From CALLJL01 sp964627255 (GTDB lineage: Bacteria; Acidobacteriota; Aminicenantia; Aminicenantales; CALLJL01), in the NCBI GenBank assembly GCA_964627255.1, contig CAZVIN010000100.1, positions 1-45,432 on the forward strand: a DNA stretch of 45,432 nt, written 5' to 3'. The position numbers and the translations under genes are program-made. Below are positions 15,001-23,792 of the stretch, in pieces. The notes beneath the pieces were generated by a model, which saw nothing but the letters and a program-made list of their open reading frames with translations, had not been told where the DNA came from and did not search any database. Within the stretch, counting starts at the first letter, position 1. Every line of letters starts with the position of its first letter.

Positions 15001-15990
15001 ATGGCTTTATTAATTTTTAGGGTGGTGATTATTGCCTTTATTACCTTAGCGGGCTATTTTTTCCCTTTTTTTGGTTTGTCTCGGCTCGCGGCCGCGGGGG
15101 TGGCATCGAGCCTTGGTCTCATTATCATGTACTTAGAAACCAGGGTTCGCAAGACCCAATTCAAGGTCATCTGGGGTTCAACCTTGGGAACCTTTGCCGG
15201 TGTTTTTCTGGGCTGGATCCTGGGCTCGATTTATCGGTCTATTGCCAGTGATTCGGCTACGACCACCTTTCTACGGACTTTCTTTCTTATCATCATGCCT
15301 TACATCGGTTTTTTAGTGGGCACGATGAAGTCAGACTGGCTTAATCCGGCTTATCTTTTCCGTTTCTTTCAGGAGAAGAGTGTCGGTCGGGTTTATAAGA
15401 TTCTCGATACCAGTGTCATCATTGACGGCCGGATTGCCGACATCTGCGATACTGGGTTTATCGAGGGGACAATGGTGGTCCCGCAATTTGTGCTTAAAGA
15501 GCTCCAGCAGATAGCTGATTCCCCAGACCAGCTCAAGCGGCAGCGAGGCCGCCGCGGTCTGGATATCCTGGACCACTTGCAGCGCTCCAGCCAGGTTTCA
15601 GTGGTAATTTCCGAGCTTGATTTCCCCGAGGTCAAGGACGTTGATTCGAAGTTGATGGAGCTAGCGCGCCAGCTCGACGGCAAGATTATCACCAATGATA
15701 TTAATTTAAATAAAGTGGCTAAGCTGCGCGGTATTTCTGTTTTAAACATTAATGAGCTGGTGAATGCTTTGCGGCCGGTTGTCTTGCCGGGAGAAACTAT
15801 GAGAGTCTTTATCCTGAAAGAAGGCAAGGAAAAAGACCAGGGGGTAGGCTATCTTGACGACGGCACGATGGTCGTGGTGGATAATTCGCGCAAGATGATC
15901 GGCCAGACTATTGATATAACTGTGACTTCTGTGTTGCAAACAACCGTCGGCAAGATGATTTTCGGTCGATACAACGAAGAAATTCATTGA
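15001..15990 (+). CDS. yacL: PIN-TRAM membrane protein, YacL family
   Basis: Four N-terminal membrane helices (about residues 3-110) are followed by a PIN nuclease domain (YKILDTSVIIDGRIADI with a metal-binding Asp; KIITNDINLNKVA) and a C-terminal TRAM domain (GETMRVFILKEGKEKDQGVGYLDDGTMVVV), a likely RNA-binding fold. In Bacillus this family lies between radA and ispD, as here. PIN domains are usually RNases, but the target of YacL proteins is not known to me. The 329 residues are close to family length. Confidence 0.88.
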   Translation: MALLIFRVVIIAFITLAGYFFPFFGLSRLAAAGVASSLGLIIMYLETRVRKTQFKVIWGSTLGTFAGVFLGWILGSIYRSIASDSATTTFLRTFFLIIMPYIGFLVGTMKSDWLNPAYLFRFFQEKSVGRVYKILDTSVIIDGRIADICDTGFIEGTMVVPQFVLKELQQIADSPDQLKRQRGRRGLDILDHLQRSSQVSVVISELDFPEVKDVDSKLMELARQLDGKIITNDINLNKVAKLRGISVLNINELVNALRPVVLPGETMRVFILKEGKEKDQGVGYLDDGTMVVVDNSRKMIGQTIDITVTSVLQTTVGKMIFGRYNEEIH

Positions 15991-16205
15991 GGGCGATAAT
16001 CTTGGAGGCGGAGACTTGTTCCCTTAAAAGAACGGCGAGGGTGCTGGCGATATTGAATTTGATTGGTTGTGAGCATGATAGCTACGAGCCCAGAAAAAGA
16101 GGACGACAAATAAACAACAGAAGGATTTTAGTTTGCTGCCAAGCCGGAGAGACGGCGACCTCCCTGGCATCATCCTTTTTTATCTGATGATTGAAACTTA
16201 AAACT

Positions 16206-16931
16206 ATGCCGACTAAAACACCCCCGACCTCAGGAAACAAGAAGGGCTTCCCACCCAGCCGAGTGGCCGCAATAATCGTGGCAGCGGGCGAGGGAAAGAG
16301 ATTTGGAGCGGCCAAGCAGTTTGTGCTCCTGTCTGGAAAGCCGGTGCTGGAGTGGGCCATTGAGGCTTTTGTTTTCCATCCTGAGGTAGACGAGGTGGTG
16401 GTGGTTTTGCCTGAGACAAGCCCGGCAGAACTGATAAAAATGAAGTGGGCCAAAGTGAAAGCCGTCGTTGCTGGGGGTAAAGAGCGCCAGGATTCAGCGG
16501 TGCGAGGCCTGGAGGCTGTTTCTGAAGGCATAGAAATAGTTCTCATCCATGACGGGGTCAGACCGCTGGTTCAAGCCGAACTAATCACAAAGATAATTCA
16601 AGCCGCTCGGACATATGGGGCCGCCATTCCCGCCTTACCCATTGAAGAGACCATCAAGGAAGTGGAAAAGGAAAGAGTTCTTCGGACCTGGGAGCGGGAG
16701 AGAATTGTGAGGGTCCAAACACCGCAGGGGTTTCGCCGGTCATTGCTTCAGGCCGGCTTTAACCAAGCTTTTCAACAAGGTTATTATGGTCCCGACGAGG
16801 CGAGCTTAGTAGAAAGGCTGGGTCAAGAGGTGGTAATTGTCCCTGGCGATAAAAGGAATATCAAGATTACCACAGCAGAAGATATTAAAATCGCGGAGGT
16901 TTGGCTCAATGAGGGTGGGTATAGGCTATGA
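16206..16931 (+). CDS. ispD: 2-C-methyl-D-erythritol 4-phosphate cytidylyltransferase
   Basis: Third step of the MEP pathway, making CDP-methylerythritol. Motifs: AAIIVAAGEGKRFG (nucleotide binding), AVVAGGKERQDSAVRGL, IHDGVRPLV, and TPQGFRRSLL. An N-terminal extension of about 18 polar residues precedes the fold. ATG 16206 and TTG 16191 are both possible and neither has a clear binding site. It overlaps ispF by 23 bases. The 215 bases between yacL and ispD hold a short frame (15987-16187) that I do not accept as a gene. Confidence 0.93.
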   Translation: MPTKTPPTSGNKKGFPPSRVAAIIVAAGEGKRFGAAKQFVLLSGKPVLEWAIEAFVFHPEVDEVVVVLPETSPAELIKMKWAKVKAVVAGGKERQDSAVRGLEAVSEGIEIVLIHDGVRPLVQAELITKIIQAARTYGAAIPALPIEETIKEVEKERVLRTWERERIVRVQTPQGFRRSLLQAGFNQAFQQGYYGPDEASLVERLGQEVVIVPGDKRNIKITTAEDIKIAEVWLNEGGYRL

Positions 16932-17400
16932 TATCCACCGGATAAGATTGGGCGGGCCGCTGATTCTCGGCGGTGTCGAGATTCCCGCTAATTTTAGCCT
17001 GGTGGGGCATTCTGACGGCGATTGTCTTCTTCACGCGATTATCGATGCTTTGTTGGGGGCAGCGGCTGAAGGAGATATCGGCCAGCATTTTCCGCCTTCA
17101 GAGAAAAAGCTCAAGGGAATAAAAAGCACCCTTATGCTGGAGAAAGTGATGATGCTTTTGAAAGAAAAAGGGATGGCCGTGGTTTATGTGGACTCGGTGA
17201 TTGTCGCTGAAAAGCCCAAAATGGCCCCTCATATTCCCAGGATGAAAAAAACTTTGGCCCCGATCCTAGCTATTGCCGAGAGCAACCTGGGAATAAAGGC
17301 CAAGACCAATGAGGGGCTGGGGGAAATAGGCCGGTTGAAGGCAATAGCCTGCTGGGCCGTGTGCCTTTTATCTGCAGGCCATAAATCGCCAACAGCCTGA
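16909..17400 (+). CDS. ispF: 2-C-methyl-D-erythritol 2,4-cyclodiphosphate synthase
   Basis: Fifth step of the MEP pathway, cyclising the product of IspE. Seen: VGIGYDIHR with the zinc-binding Asp-x-His, GHSDGDCLLHAIIDALLGAA, GDIGQHFPPS, and KAKTNEGLGEIGR. The 163 residues are typical. ATG 16909 follows GGAGG (16895-16899) and lies inside the end of ispD. An open frame from 16837 is only an upstream extension. It converges with the minus-strand gene ending at 17502. Confidence 0.95.
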   Translation: MRVGIGYDIHRIRLGGPLILGGVEIPANFSLVGHSDGDCLLHAIIDALLGAAAEGDIGQHFPPSEKKLKGIKSTLMLEKVMMLLKEKGMAVVYVDSVIVAEKPKMAPHIPRMKKTLAPILAIAESNLGIKAKTNEGLGEIGRLKAIACWAVCLLSAGHKSPTA

Positions 17401-17501
17401 TATTTTTAAGCTATTATCAATAAGCCTTTGCCTCAACAACTTCAATTTGTTTCTGACCGTTTCCCTTTTCACTGCCAGCCTTGGTTTTTTATCGGGAGGG
17501 G

Positions 17502-19022
17502 TTAAGGAATATGGGTAAAAGAATCTGATGGGGGCTCGTTCGGCAGCGGGGAGCTGGCGCGGCGCAAACGGTCCATAATGGCTCGGCCCAACCCAGTCTC
17601 GGGAATTGGTTCGGCTAAAATCAGGTCTAAATTAGCTTGATCCAGACGATAAAGGGCTGAAAAAAGATTGGCCGCGGCCGAACGAAGGTCGCCAGTAGAG
17701 GAAAGAATTTCTATTTGGTCGAAGGGTAAATGAGATTTTTCTCCTGAGAGGGAAAGAAGGCCCAGCCTTTTTCCCGCCTTTTTCCATTGCCAGAAGTCCT
17801 TTTCTTCCCAATTTAAAAGAGTCGGCGTTCGGGGGGAATAATGGCGTCGCAACATCCCAGGAGCTTCGGGCCTTTTTTTTGTCCGCGGAGAGATGGCGAC
17901 TTCGCCGATAACAGCTTCTATTTCTTCTAAAGGCACGCCGCCCGGTCTTAAGAGCTGCGGCCGCTCAGTTAAAAAAGAGATAATCGTTGATTCCACTCCC
18001 ACCTCGCAGGGTCCGCCATCCAGAAGAAAATCTATCTTTCCCCCCAACTGGTCGCGGACGTGCTGGGCCGTCGTGGGGCTGAGATAGCCAAAAGGGTTGG
18101 CGCTTGGTCCGACAATAGGTGATGACGCTTCCAGAATGAGTCTCAGGGTAAGATTATGCCGGGGCATTCTCACGGCAACACTGGGTAGACCCGAAGTAAC
18201 AATGTCCGGGACCTCGCCCCTTTTCGGAAGGATAAAGGTGAGGGGACCGGGCCAGAAACGCTCCGCTAAAAGAGCCACCTTAGCCGGAGTTTCGCGGGCT
18301 AATTTTTCTAAATCGCCAATTTCAGCAATATGAACGATAAGGGGGTCAAAATGGGGCCGCGCTTTTATTTCGAAAACTCGAGCCACGGCCACGGAGTTGA
18401 AGGCGTCCGCTCCGAGTCCGTAAACAGTTTCCGTGGGGAAAGCAACCACACCCCCCCTTTGAATGATGCTGGCGGCCTCGGCTATGGCTGCTTTATCCTG
18501 AAGTATTAAGTCAACGGCGTCTTTAAGGTTACTCACGACGCGAAAATGAGGTCGGAGTTCGGATAAATGCTTCGGCCCATGGCCGGTAAGGAGGTAGACT
18601 CCGGAAGCGCCCGCGGCGCTGGCCAATTCCATATCGCTGGGGTGGTCGCCGATGACGTAAGAACTTAAAAGCTCCAGCCCAAATTCCTCAGCCGCCTGCA
18701 ACAGGTAGTAAGGTTTGGGTTTATGGCACAGGCAATTATCTTCACGACGGTGGGGGCAGACGTAGGTTTTTCGAATGGTTATTCCTTCTTGGGCTAATCG
18801 GCTCAGGATAAATTCGTTGACCTCGGCCACCTCTTCTGGTTTGAGGAATCCCTGGCTAACTCCGGGCTGATTGGTGACGATAAAAAGGAGATGAGTATCC
18901 TTGACTCTTTTTAAGCTCGAGAAAACTTCGGGTAGGAATCGGACCTCGGCGGGTGAACGAATATAACCTGTATCTTCGACCAGCGTCCCGTCTCGGTCAA
19001 GGAATATCGCTGGACGCTTCAT
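17502..19022 (-). CDS. fusion of GmhB-type HAD phosphatase and Sua5 threonylcarbamoyl-AMP synthase
   Basis: Residues 1-175 are a HAD-IIIA phosphatase like GmhB, which removes the 7-phosphate of heptose bisphosphate in LPS core synthesis: nucleophile FLDRDGTLVED (D9, D11), VTNQPGVSQG, a zinc loop with C89, H91, C97 and C99, and IGDHPSDMELA. Residues about 178-375 are a YrdC/Sua5 domain: GGVVAFPTETVYGLGADA, KARPHFDPLIVHI, WPGPLTFIL, VAVRMPRH, GPSANPFG, which makes threonylcarbamoyl-AMP for tRNA t6A. Residues 380-506 are the Sua5-specific C-terminal domain, entered through APGMLRRHYSP. All key residues of both halves appear present and no frameshift is seen, so it is a genuine fusion in this assembly. 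It overlaps the DUF6506 gene upstream by four bases. Confidence 0.9.
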   Translation of the reverse strand: MKRPAIFLDRDGTLVEDTGYIRSPAEVRFLPEVFSSLKRVKDTHLLFIVTNQPGVSQGFLKPEEVAEVNEFILSRLAQEGITIRKTYVCPHRREDNCLCHKPKPYYLLQAAEEFGLELLSSYVIGDHPSDMELASAAGASGVYLLTGHGPKHLSELRPHFRVVSNLKDAVDLILQDKAAIAEAASIIQRGGVVAFPTETVYGLGADAFNSVAVARVFEIKARPHFDPLIVHIAEIGDLEKLARETPAKVALLAERFWPGPLTFILPKRGEVPDIVTSGLPSVAVRMPRHNLTLRLILEASSPIVGPSANPFGYLSPTTAQHVRDQLGGKIDFLLDGGPCEVGVESTIISFLTERPQLLRPGGVPLEEIEAVIGEVAISPRTKKRPEAPGMLRRHYSPRTPTLLNWEEKDFWQWKKAGKRLGLLSLSGEKSHLPFDQIEILSSTGDLRSAAANLFSALYRLDQANLDLILAEPIPETGLGRAIMDRLRRASSPLPNEPPSDSFTHIP

Positions 19023-19339
19023 CTCCGGAACCAGCCGACCTCCTCCATCACGTTTTGAACAATTTTGGCGCTGGGGCCGTCGCCTCGGGCCACGTAAACG
19101 CCGGCCCGGCCTTTCACCGCCTCCTGAATTTTAGCCACCTCGGCGTGGGTAAAGCCAGGGCAGAGCAAGACCGAATGAATCCCTTCTGTTTCTAACATTT
19201 CCTGCGCTACTTGAACTGCTTGCGGCTCGTTCTGCACGATAACGACGAACAGCTTGTAGATAGAGGTTTCGAGCGTCGCCCGATGCTTGTTGGTCTGGGC
19301 GTCCGGGGCATGGGCTAAAAATAATGCCTTAAATTGCAT
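19019..19339 (-). CDS. DUF6506-like small protein, 106 aa
   Basis: A compact alpha/beta protein (FKALFLAHAPDAQTNKHRATLET, LFVVIVQNEPQAVQVAQEMLETEGIHSVLLCPGF, AEVAKIQEAVKGRAGVYVARGDG). The start pattern with Ala-Pro-Asp-Ala and Lys-His-Arg, followed by a VIV...EAV...GV pattern, resembles the uncharacterised DUF6506 family as I remember it; no function is known to me. The ATG at 19339 has GGAGG about seven bases upstream. Its stop overlaps the start of the GmhB-Sua5 gene (ATGA), so they form a coupled pair. Confidence 0.65.
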   Translation of the reverse strand: MQFKALFLAHAPDAQTNKHRATLETSIYKLFVVIVQNEPQAVQVAQEMLETEGIHSVLLCPGFTHAEVAKIQEAVKGRAGVYVARGDGPSAKIVQNVMEEVGWFRR

Positions 19340-19683
19340 TTCTTTACCTCCGGGACTCCTTGCTTCGGAGCGATTTCATTATAAAGCAGCCAACAATTAA
19401 GTAGAAACTAAATTTGCTGCAGGAGGAATCATTGAGTTGTCCACAAAACCTTAATTTCATCTGGGGTTTTTGCCCTCTTATGAGGATGAGGCAAGAATGC
19501 CTCCGGCCTGACCTCGTTATAAAGATTTTTAGCCAATCAATGGGGTGGCTTTTGCGGCGGCCAAATTCCTTTCAACGATGGCCTTGGCTGGGGTCATCTT
19601 TACTCATTTCTCTTGCGGGTCAAGATTGAACCCAGATATCAGAGCCGCCTTGGTTAGGCCTTTTATAAATTAAAACTATTTTC
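19340..19683. other. divergent spacer before the tetR gene
   Basis: No gene I can support. A TTG at 19432 preceded by AGGAGG (19421-19426) opens a 65-codon frame to 19629 with a Trp- and Arg-rich product, which I consider fortuitous. GCCGCCTTGG at 19644-19653 recurs before the LolA-like gene (22851-22860). The spacer ends in the tetR promoter. Confidence 0.35.
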
Positions 19684-19712
19684 TTGACAGAATAATAAAA
19701 CGGAGGTAAAAT
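19684..19712 (+). promoter_or_regulatory. strong sigma70-type promoter of the tetR-RND operon
   Basis: A perfect -35 TTGACA (19684-19689) is separated by 17 bases from -10 TAAAAT (19707-19712). Transcription would start near 19719, only about ten bases before ATG 19729 and about 22 before ATG 19741, so the message is nearly leaderless. A TetR regulator would be expected to bind close by and repress its own operon; no long palindrome overlaps the promoter. Confidence 0.65.
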
Positions 19713-19728
19713 CGAATATTCAAACAAA

Positions 19729-20322
19729 ATGGTCGAAAAGATGAATAAATATCAGGCAGCCGAGCAAAAAATCATCGAGACCGCTCAGCGGATTTTTTCC
19801 CAACTGGGGTTCAAAAAGACCACCATGGACGATATTGCCCAGGCTGTTTTTAAGGCCAAAAGCTCGCTTTATCACTATTTTAAAAGCAAAGAAGAAATTT
19901 ATCGGGCGGTGGTGGAGAAGGAATCTCGGTTAGTCAAAGAGGAAATTGAGCAAGGCTTGGCCGCTCAGAGTTCTCCTGCCAAGAAGCTCGAAACCTATGT
20001 TAAAATTCGGATGAGGGCGCTCCGGCGCTTAGCCAATTTCTACCGCGCTTTCCGCGAAGAATATCTTGAGACCTATGGTTTCATCCAAAAAATTCGTCAG
20101 GATTATGACCGTTATGAGATTGAAACCATCAAGAGCATTCTGGCCGAAGGGATAGAAACCGGCATATTCAGTGTCCCGAATTTGGAGCTTACGGCCGTAG
20201 CGATTATTACCGCCATGAAGGGTTTCGAATATCCCTGGGCGGTAGCGCCCGACTCGGCCAAAATTGAACGGGACATAGATACCCTGATCCACGTTCTTTT
20301 TTATGGCATCATGAAACGTTGA
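19729..20322 (+). CDS. TetR/AcrR family transcriptional regulator
   Basis: N-terminal TetR helix-turn-helix (about residues 12-55: KIIETAQRIFSQLGFKKTTMDDIAQAV, SSLYHYFKSKEEIY) and a helical ligand domain (about 60-197). The 197 residues are normal for the family. ATG 19741 is an equally good start that removes four residues; neither has a clear binding site, in keeping with the very short leader. It is followed after nine bases by the RND transporter, so it is probably the local repressor of that exporter, with an unknown (likely hydrophobic) inducer. Confidence 0.88.
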   Translation: MVEKMNKYQAAEQKIIETAQRIFSQLGFKKTTMDDIAQAVFKAKSSLYHYFKSKEEIYRAVVEKESRLVKEEIEQGLAAQSSPAKKLETYVKIRMRALRRLANFYRAFREEYLETYGFIQKIRQDYDRYEIETIKSILAEGIETGIFSVPNLELTAVAIITAMKGFEYPWAVAPDSAKIERDIDTLIHVLFYGIMKR

Positions 20323-20331
20323 GGCGAGGCG

Positions 20332-22704
20332 ATGAAGTTTTTCCGGTTGGTTTTTCGTTGGCGCTGGTGGGTAGTGGCCGTTTGCCTGCTCCTTACCATC
20401 CTTTTAGGCAGGCCCATCCGACGGCTCCCAATCAATGCTGACTTAACTTCTTATCTTCCCCGCACTGACCCGGCGGTTCAAATCTTAGAGCACGTGGCTG
20501 ACACTTATGGCGCCAATTTTCTCGCCGTTATTGCCCTCGAAGCCGAGGATATTTTTTCTCCCGCGACTTTGGAGAGCATCCGCGACCTCACCGCTAAACT
20601 GCAAATGATAGACGGGGTTAATTACGTTACCAGCTTAACTAATATTCTGGACCTGAAAAAAACTGAGGAAGGTTTGGAAATCGGAAAATTAATTAATGAA
20701 GACGACTTTCCTTTTAATGGAATCAAGGCCAGAGCGCTGCGGGATTATGTTCTGAGCAAAAAGCGCTTTCGCGGCCGTCTGGTCTCGGCTGACGGCCAGT
20801 CGACTCTGATTATTGTGGCTCTCCGTAAGGGGGCCGATAAAACCAAGGTTATAGGGCAAATAGAAAGTATTATCCACGAAAGACCTTGGCCTGGTCGCCT
20901 CCATTTAGCCGGTCTGCCTTTCCAGCTTCATGAAATAAGTCAGTATATTATCAAAGATTTGCAGGTTCTTTCCCCGGTGGTGGCGGTGGTTGTCTTACTT
21001 TGTCTCTACGCGAGCTTTCGCCGCTGGCGTCGCGTTCTCATCTCTTTGGCGGCCGTAGGTCTGAGCACTATCTGGACGCTCGGCATTATGAGCTTGACCG
21101 GGGTGCCGCTGACCATTATTTCTGATGCTATTCCCGTCCTCCTTCTGGCCATAGGGAGCGCCTACAGTATTCATGTCATAATCCGGTTTGATGAAGCTCC
21201 TGCTGGCCAAAAAGAAAAGGCTTTGGCCCATGTTTCTTTTTCTGTCTTGCTGGCGGCGCTTACCACCGTGGCGGGATTCTTGTCCTTTGTTTTTGGCTCC
21301 TATCTTTCCGCCATCAGAGAATTTGGCGTTTTTGCGGCTGTTGGTATTATTTTGGCTTTAGTCTTGTCTTTAACGTTTGTTCCCGCCGCCCTTTCCTTAA
21401 CTAATTCTTTGCAGCCTAAAAGGTCTGGTGATTCTGCTCCCACAAAAAAAGAGCTTTCTTCCCTCCTCGCTCGCTTAGAAAAATGGAGCTTTGAATTTCT
21501 GCGTCACCCTAAATTAACCTTAGCCATATTTTCCTTAGTAATTATTGTGGCTCTTTTAGGCCTACCTCAAGTCAAACGACATTCCAAAATGTTGGATTAT
21601 TTTGAGGCTGCGAGCACCGTTCGCCAGAGTGAAGATTTCTTGGAGAAACGTTTCGGTGGCTCTATTCCCGTACATATTCTAATCAAAGGCGATATCCAGA
21701 ATCCGGCGGTTCTCAGCGAGATGAAAGCCCTGGAAGCCTTCTTAGAACAGGACCCCGTAGTTCATAACCCCTTATCCATTGCTGATTATTTAGCCGAGAT
21801 GAATGACCTAATGGGTGAAGGGGAAAGGATCCCCGAGACGCGAGAGAAGGTTAGCAATCTTCTCTTTTTGCTCGAGGGACAGGAGGGATTGGACCAGCTT
21901 CTGGTGGCGGATAAAACCGAGGCGGTAATCCAGGCCACCATCCCCAGTCTGGATGTGGGAGCGATGAAAGAGTTAGTGAAGCGCATCGAAGGCAGGATAA
22001 AAGAGTCTCAGCTCCAGGGAGTGAGGATGGCTTTTTCCGGGTCCCCGTTGGTTTATATCCACCTCGACCGCAGTTTAATCCAAAGTCAGTTTTTCAGCCT
22101 GGCTTTGGCCCTGGGTTTGATTTATCTCTGCGTTTTCTTTCTGGTGCGCTCCCCGGCCGCAGCCCTCTTAGGTATGCTTCCCATCAGCTTTACTTTAATT
22201 TTGGTTTTTGGTCTCATGGGCTATGCCGCCATTCCGCTTGACATAGCCACTGTTTTGGTGGGGAGTGTTTCTATCGGTATTGGTATTGATTACGCCCTCC
22301 ATTGGCTCAACCGTTTCCGCTTGGAAGTCGCGCTTGTATCCTCAACAGAAAATTTATCCGATGAGGAGATTAGATTTTCCGCTGCTAGCTGCCCTCTGCC
22401 CTCGTTGCCTTTGGCCCCGGCGTCGAGGCAAGGGTCGCCTCCCCCATCAGCCAATTCATCGTTAATCGTCCCGGTGGAGAGAACGCTGCGGAGTGCCGGC
22501 AAAGCCATATTTATCAACATGATAACCGTGGCCTTGGGATTCTTAGTCTTGTTGCTGGGGAACCTAATCCCGCTACGTCGGTTTGGCCTCCTAGTAGCTG
22601 TGACTATGCTCAGCTCAGGCTTGGGAGCTTTGACGCTTCTTCCGGCGGTGGTGGTCGGGACAAAAGCCCGCTGGCTCAAGCTGAATGGAGAAAAGCGAAA
22701 ATAA
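20332..22704 (+). CDS. RND/MMPL-family exporter
   Basis: 790 residues with two repeated halves: an N-terminal helix (about 10-28), a periplasmic domain, five to six helices (about 205-350), a second periplasmic domain (about 400-580) and a second helix group (about 585-785). This is the MMPL/sterol-sensing-domain type of RND pump, proton-driven, used for lipids and other hydrophobic molecules rather than drugs. After the helix ending in GIGIDYALHWLNRFR there is an insertion of about 45 Ser-, Pro- and Ala-rich residues (around 670-715), unlike the conserved rest. It sits between tetR and a LolA-like gene; no membrane-fusion adaptor is present. Confidence 0.87.
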   Translation: MKFFRLVFRWRWWVVAVCLLLTILLGRPIRRLPINADLTSYLPRTDPAVQILEHVADTYGANFLAVIALEAEDIFSPATLESIRDLTAKLQMIDGVNYVTSLTNILDLKKTEEGLEIGKLINEDDFPFNGIKARALRDYVLSKKRFRGRLVSADGQSTLIIVALRKGADKTKVIGQIESIIHERPWPGRLHLAGLPFQLHEISQYIIKDLQVLSPVVAVVVLLCLYASFRRWRRVLISLAAVGLSTIWTLGIMSLTGVPLTIISDAIPVLLLAIGSAYSIHVIIRFDEAPAGQKEKALAHVSFSVLLAALTTVAGFLSFVFGSYLSAIREFGVFAAVGIILALVLSLTFVPAALSLTNSLQPKRSGDSAPTKKELSSLLARLEKWSFEFLRHPKLTLAIFSLVIIVALLGLPQVKRHSKMLDYFEAASTVRQSEDFLEKRFGGSIPVHILIKGDIQNPAVLSEMKALEAFLEQDPVVHNPLSIADYLAEMNDLMGEGERIPETREKVSNLLFLLEGQEGLDQLLVADKTEAVIQATIPSLDVGAMKELVKRIEGRIKESQLQGVRMAFSGSPLVYIHLDRSLIQSQFFSLALALGLIYLCVFFLVRSPAAALLGMLPISFTLILVFGLMGYAAIPLDIATVLVGSVSIGIGIDYALHWLNRFRLEVALVSSTENLSDEEIRFSAASCPLPSLPLAPASRQGSPPPSANSSLIVPVERTLRSAGKAIFINMITVALGFLVLLLGNLIPLRRFGLLVAVTMLSSGLGALTLLPAVVVGTKARWLKLNGEKRK

Positions 22705-22850
22705 GGTTAAGATTGTCCTGGAGGCATTAAAGATAAAAATAATTTTAAGCTTCTGGAAGGTGCCTCGGCAGCCGGAAACAGGCAATTGAGGAGAAAAGAG
22801 AAGCAAATTTTTTAGTAGCAAGAAATTTTCCTGAAGAAAAAGAAAGATTA

Positions 22851-22920
22851 GCCGCCTTGGTGGCAAGGGAGAAACACTCAGGCCCTAAGATCAGAAGCAT
22901 CAGCCCCAACTCAAGGCGGC
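22851..22920 (+). promoter_or_regulatory. long inverted repeat before the LolA-like gene
   Basis: GCCGCCTTG (22851-22859) and CAAGGCGGC (22912-22920) are perfect 9-base inverted repeats 52 bases apart. They end 26 bases before ATG 22947, inside the 242-base gap of this operon. The left arm (with the next G) also occurs at 19644-19653 before the tetR promoter. It may be an mRNA stem or a two-site operator. Confidence 0.35.
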
Positions 22921-22946
22921 AGGGATAAATTTATAAGGAGGCAAAA

Positions 22947-23765
22947 ATGGCGGACTTAAAAAAGAAGCAAATAAAAAAGGGCCTTTCCTTACCCTGGGGG
23001 CTTTCTTGGTTTTGGGTCCTGGCGGGCATAATTATTCTTCTCATCATTCTCTTTTTAATGCTTTGGGCCAGCCATGTTTTCCCTGCCCAAAAGCTTGCGG
23101 CAAACGAAATATTATCCAGAGTAGATGAAGTGGTTAACGCCCCCAAGGACCGGGAAGCTAAAATGAAAGTAACCATTGTTGACAGCCAAGGTCGGCAAGA
23201 AATAAGAGAAATGCTCAGTTATCAGAAGGGAAGTGACCGCCGCTTAGTCAAGTTTACCGCGCCGGCTGAACATAAGGGAATAGGCTTTCTTTCCCTCCCT
23301 AAGGAGCTTATGTATGTTTATTTGCCAGCTTACGGTCGAACCCGGCGGATAGCCTCTCATGTCAAGAATACGAAGTTTGCCGGGACTGATTTCACCTACG
23401 AGGACATGGAGGCGGTGCGTTATTCGGAAAAATGGAACGCCGAGCTGCTAAGGGAAGAGGGGGGACAATACGTTCTGGAGCTAAGGCCAAAAGCAGGGAC
23501 TAAAACTCAGTACCTAAGGATGGTGATGTGGGTTAGGGGAGAAAATTTCTATCCCTCCCAGGCCGAACTTTATGACCAGGCTAACCGCCTTTATAAAATT
23601 CTGCGGTTGGAAAAAGTAGAAAAAATTGGCCCTTACTGGGTTAGCCGTCAGCTGATTATGGAGGACTTAAAAGAAAAGAGGCACACCATCTTAGAGCTGG
23701 AAGAGGTCAAATTTGACACGGGCTTGACCGACGAATTTTTTTCCGAGCGTTTTCTCATGAGGTAA
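22947..23765 (+). CDS. LolA-like outer-membrane lipoprotein-sorting protein
   Basis: One N-terminal membrane helix (about residues 22-45, FWVLAGIIILLIILFLML) is followed by a LolA-like beta domain of about 215 residues (ANEILSRVDEVV, KMKVTIVDSQGRQEIREM, LVKFTAPAEHKGIGFLSLP, FAGTDFTYEDMEAV). Proteins of this family (COG2834/PF17131 type) are frequent partners of MMPL-type RND pumps and are thought to carry hydrophobic substrates across the periplasm. The N-terminal helix may be an uncleaved anchor rather than a signal peptide, since no clear cleavage site follows. AAGGAGG precedes the ATG. The outer-membrane protein gene follows after 27 bases. Confidence 0.85.
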   Translation: MADLKKKQIKKGLSLPWGLSWFWVLAGIIILLIILFLMLWASHVFPAQKLAANEILSRVDEVVNAPKDREAKMKVTIVDSQGRQEIREMLSYQKGSDRRLVKFTAPAEHKGIGFLSLPKELMYVYLPAYGRTRRIASHVKNTKFAGTDFTYEDMEAVRYSEKWNAELLREEGGQYVLELRPKAGTKTQYLRMVMWVRGENFYPSQAELYDQANRLYKILRLEKVEKIGPYWVSRQLIMEDLKEKRHTILELEEVKFDTGLTDEFFSERFLMR

Positions 23766-23792
23766 AAAAAAGCCCTTTGGCGGGAGGAGGCG

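Noticed and set aside
15987..16187. 66-codon plus-strand frame between yacL and ispD
   Set aside because: A TTG start overlapping the yacL stop, no binding site and no recognisable feature.
19432..19629. 65-codon Trp/Arg-rich frame preceded by AGGAGG
   Set aside because: A TTG start, odd composition and no helix or motif. The ribosome binding site alone is not enough.
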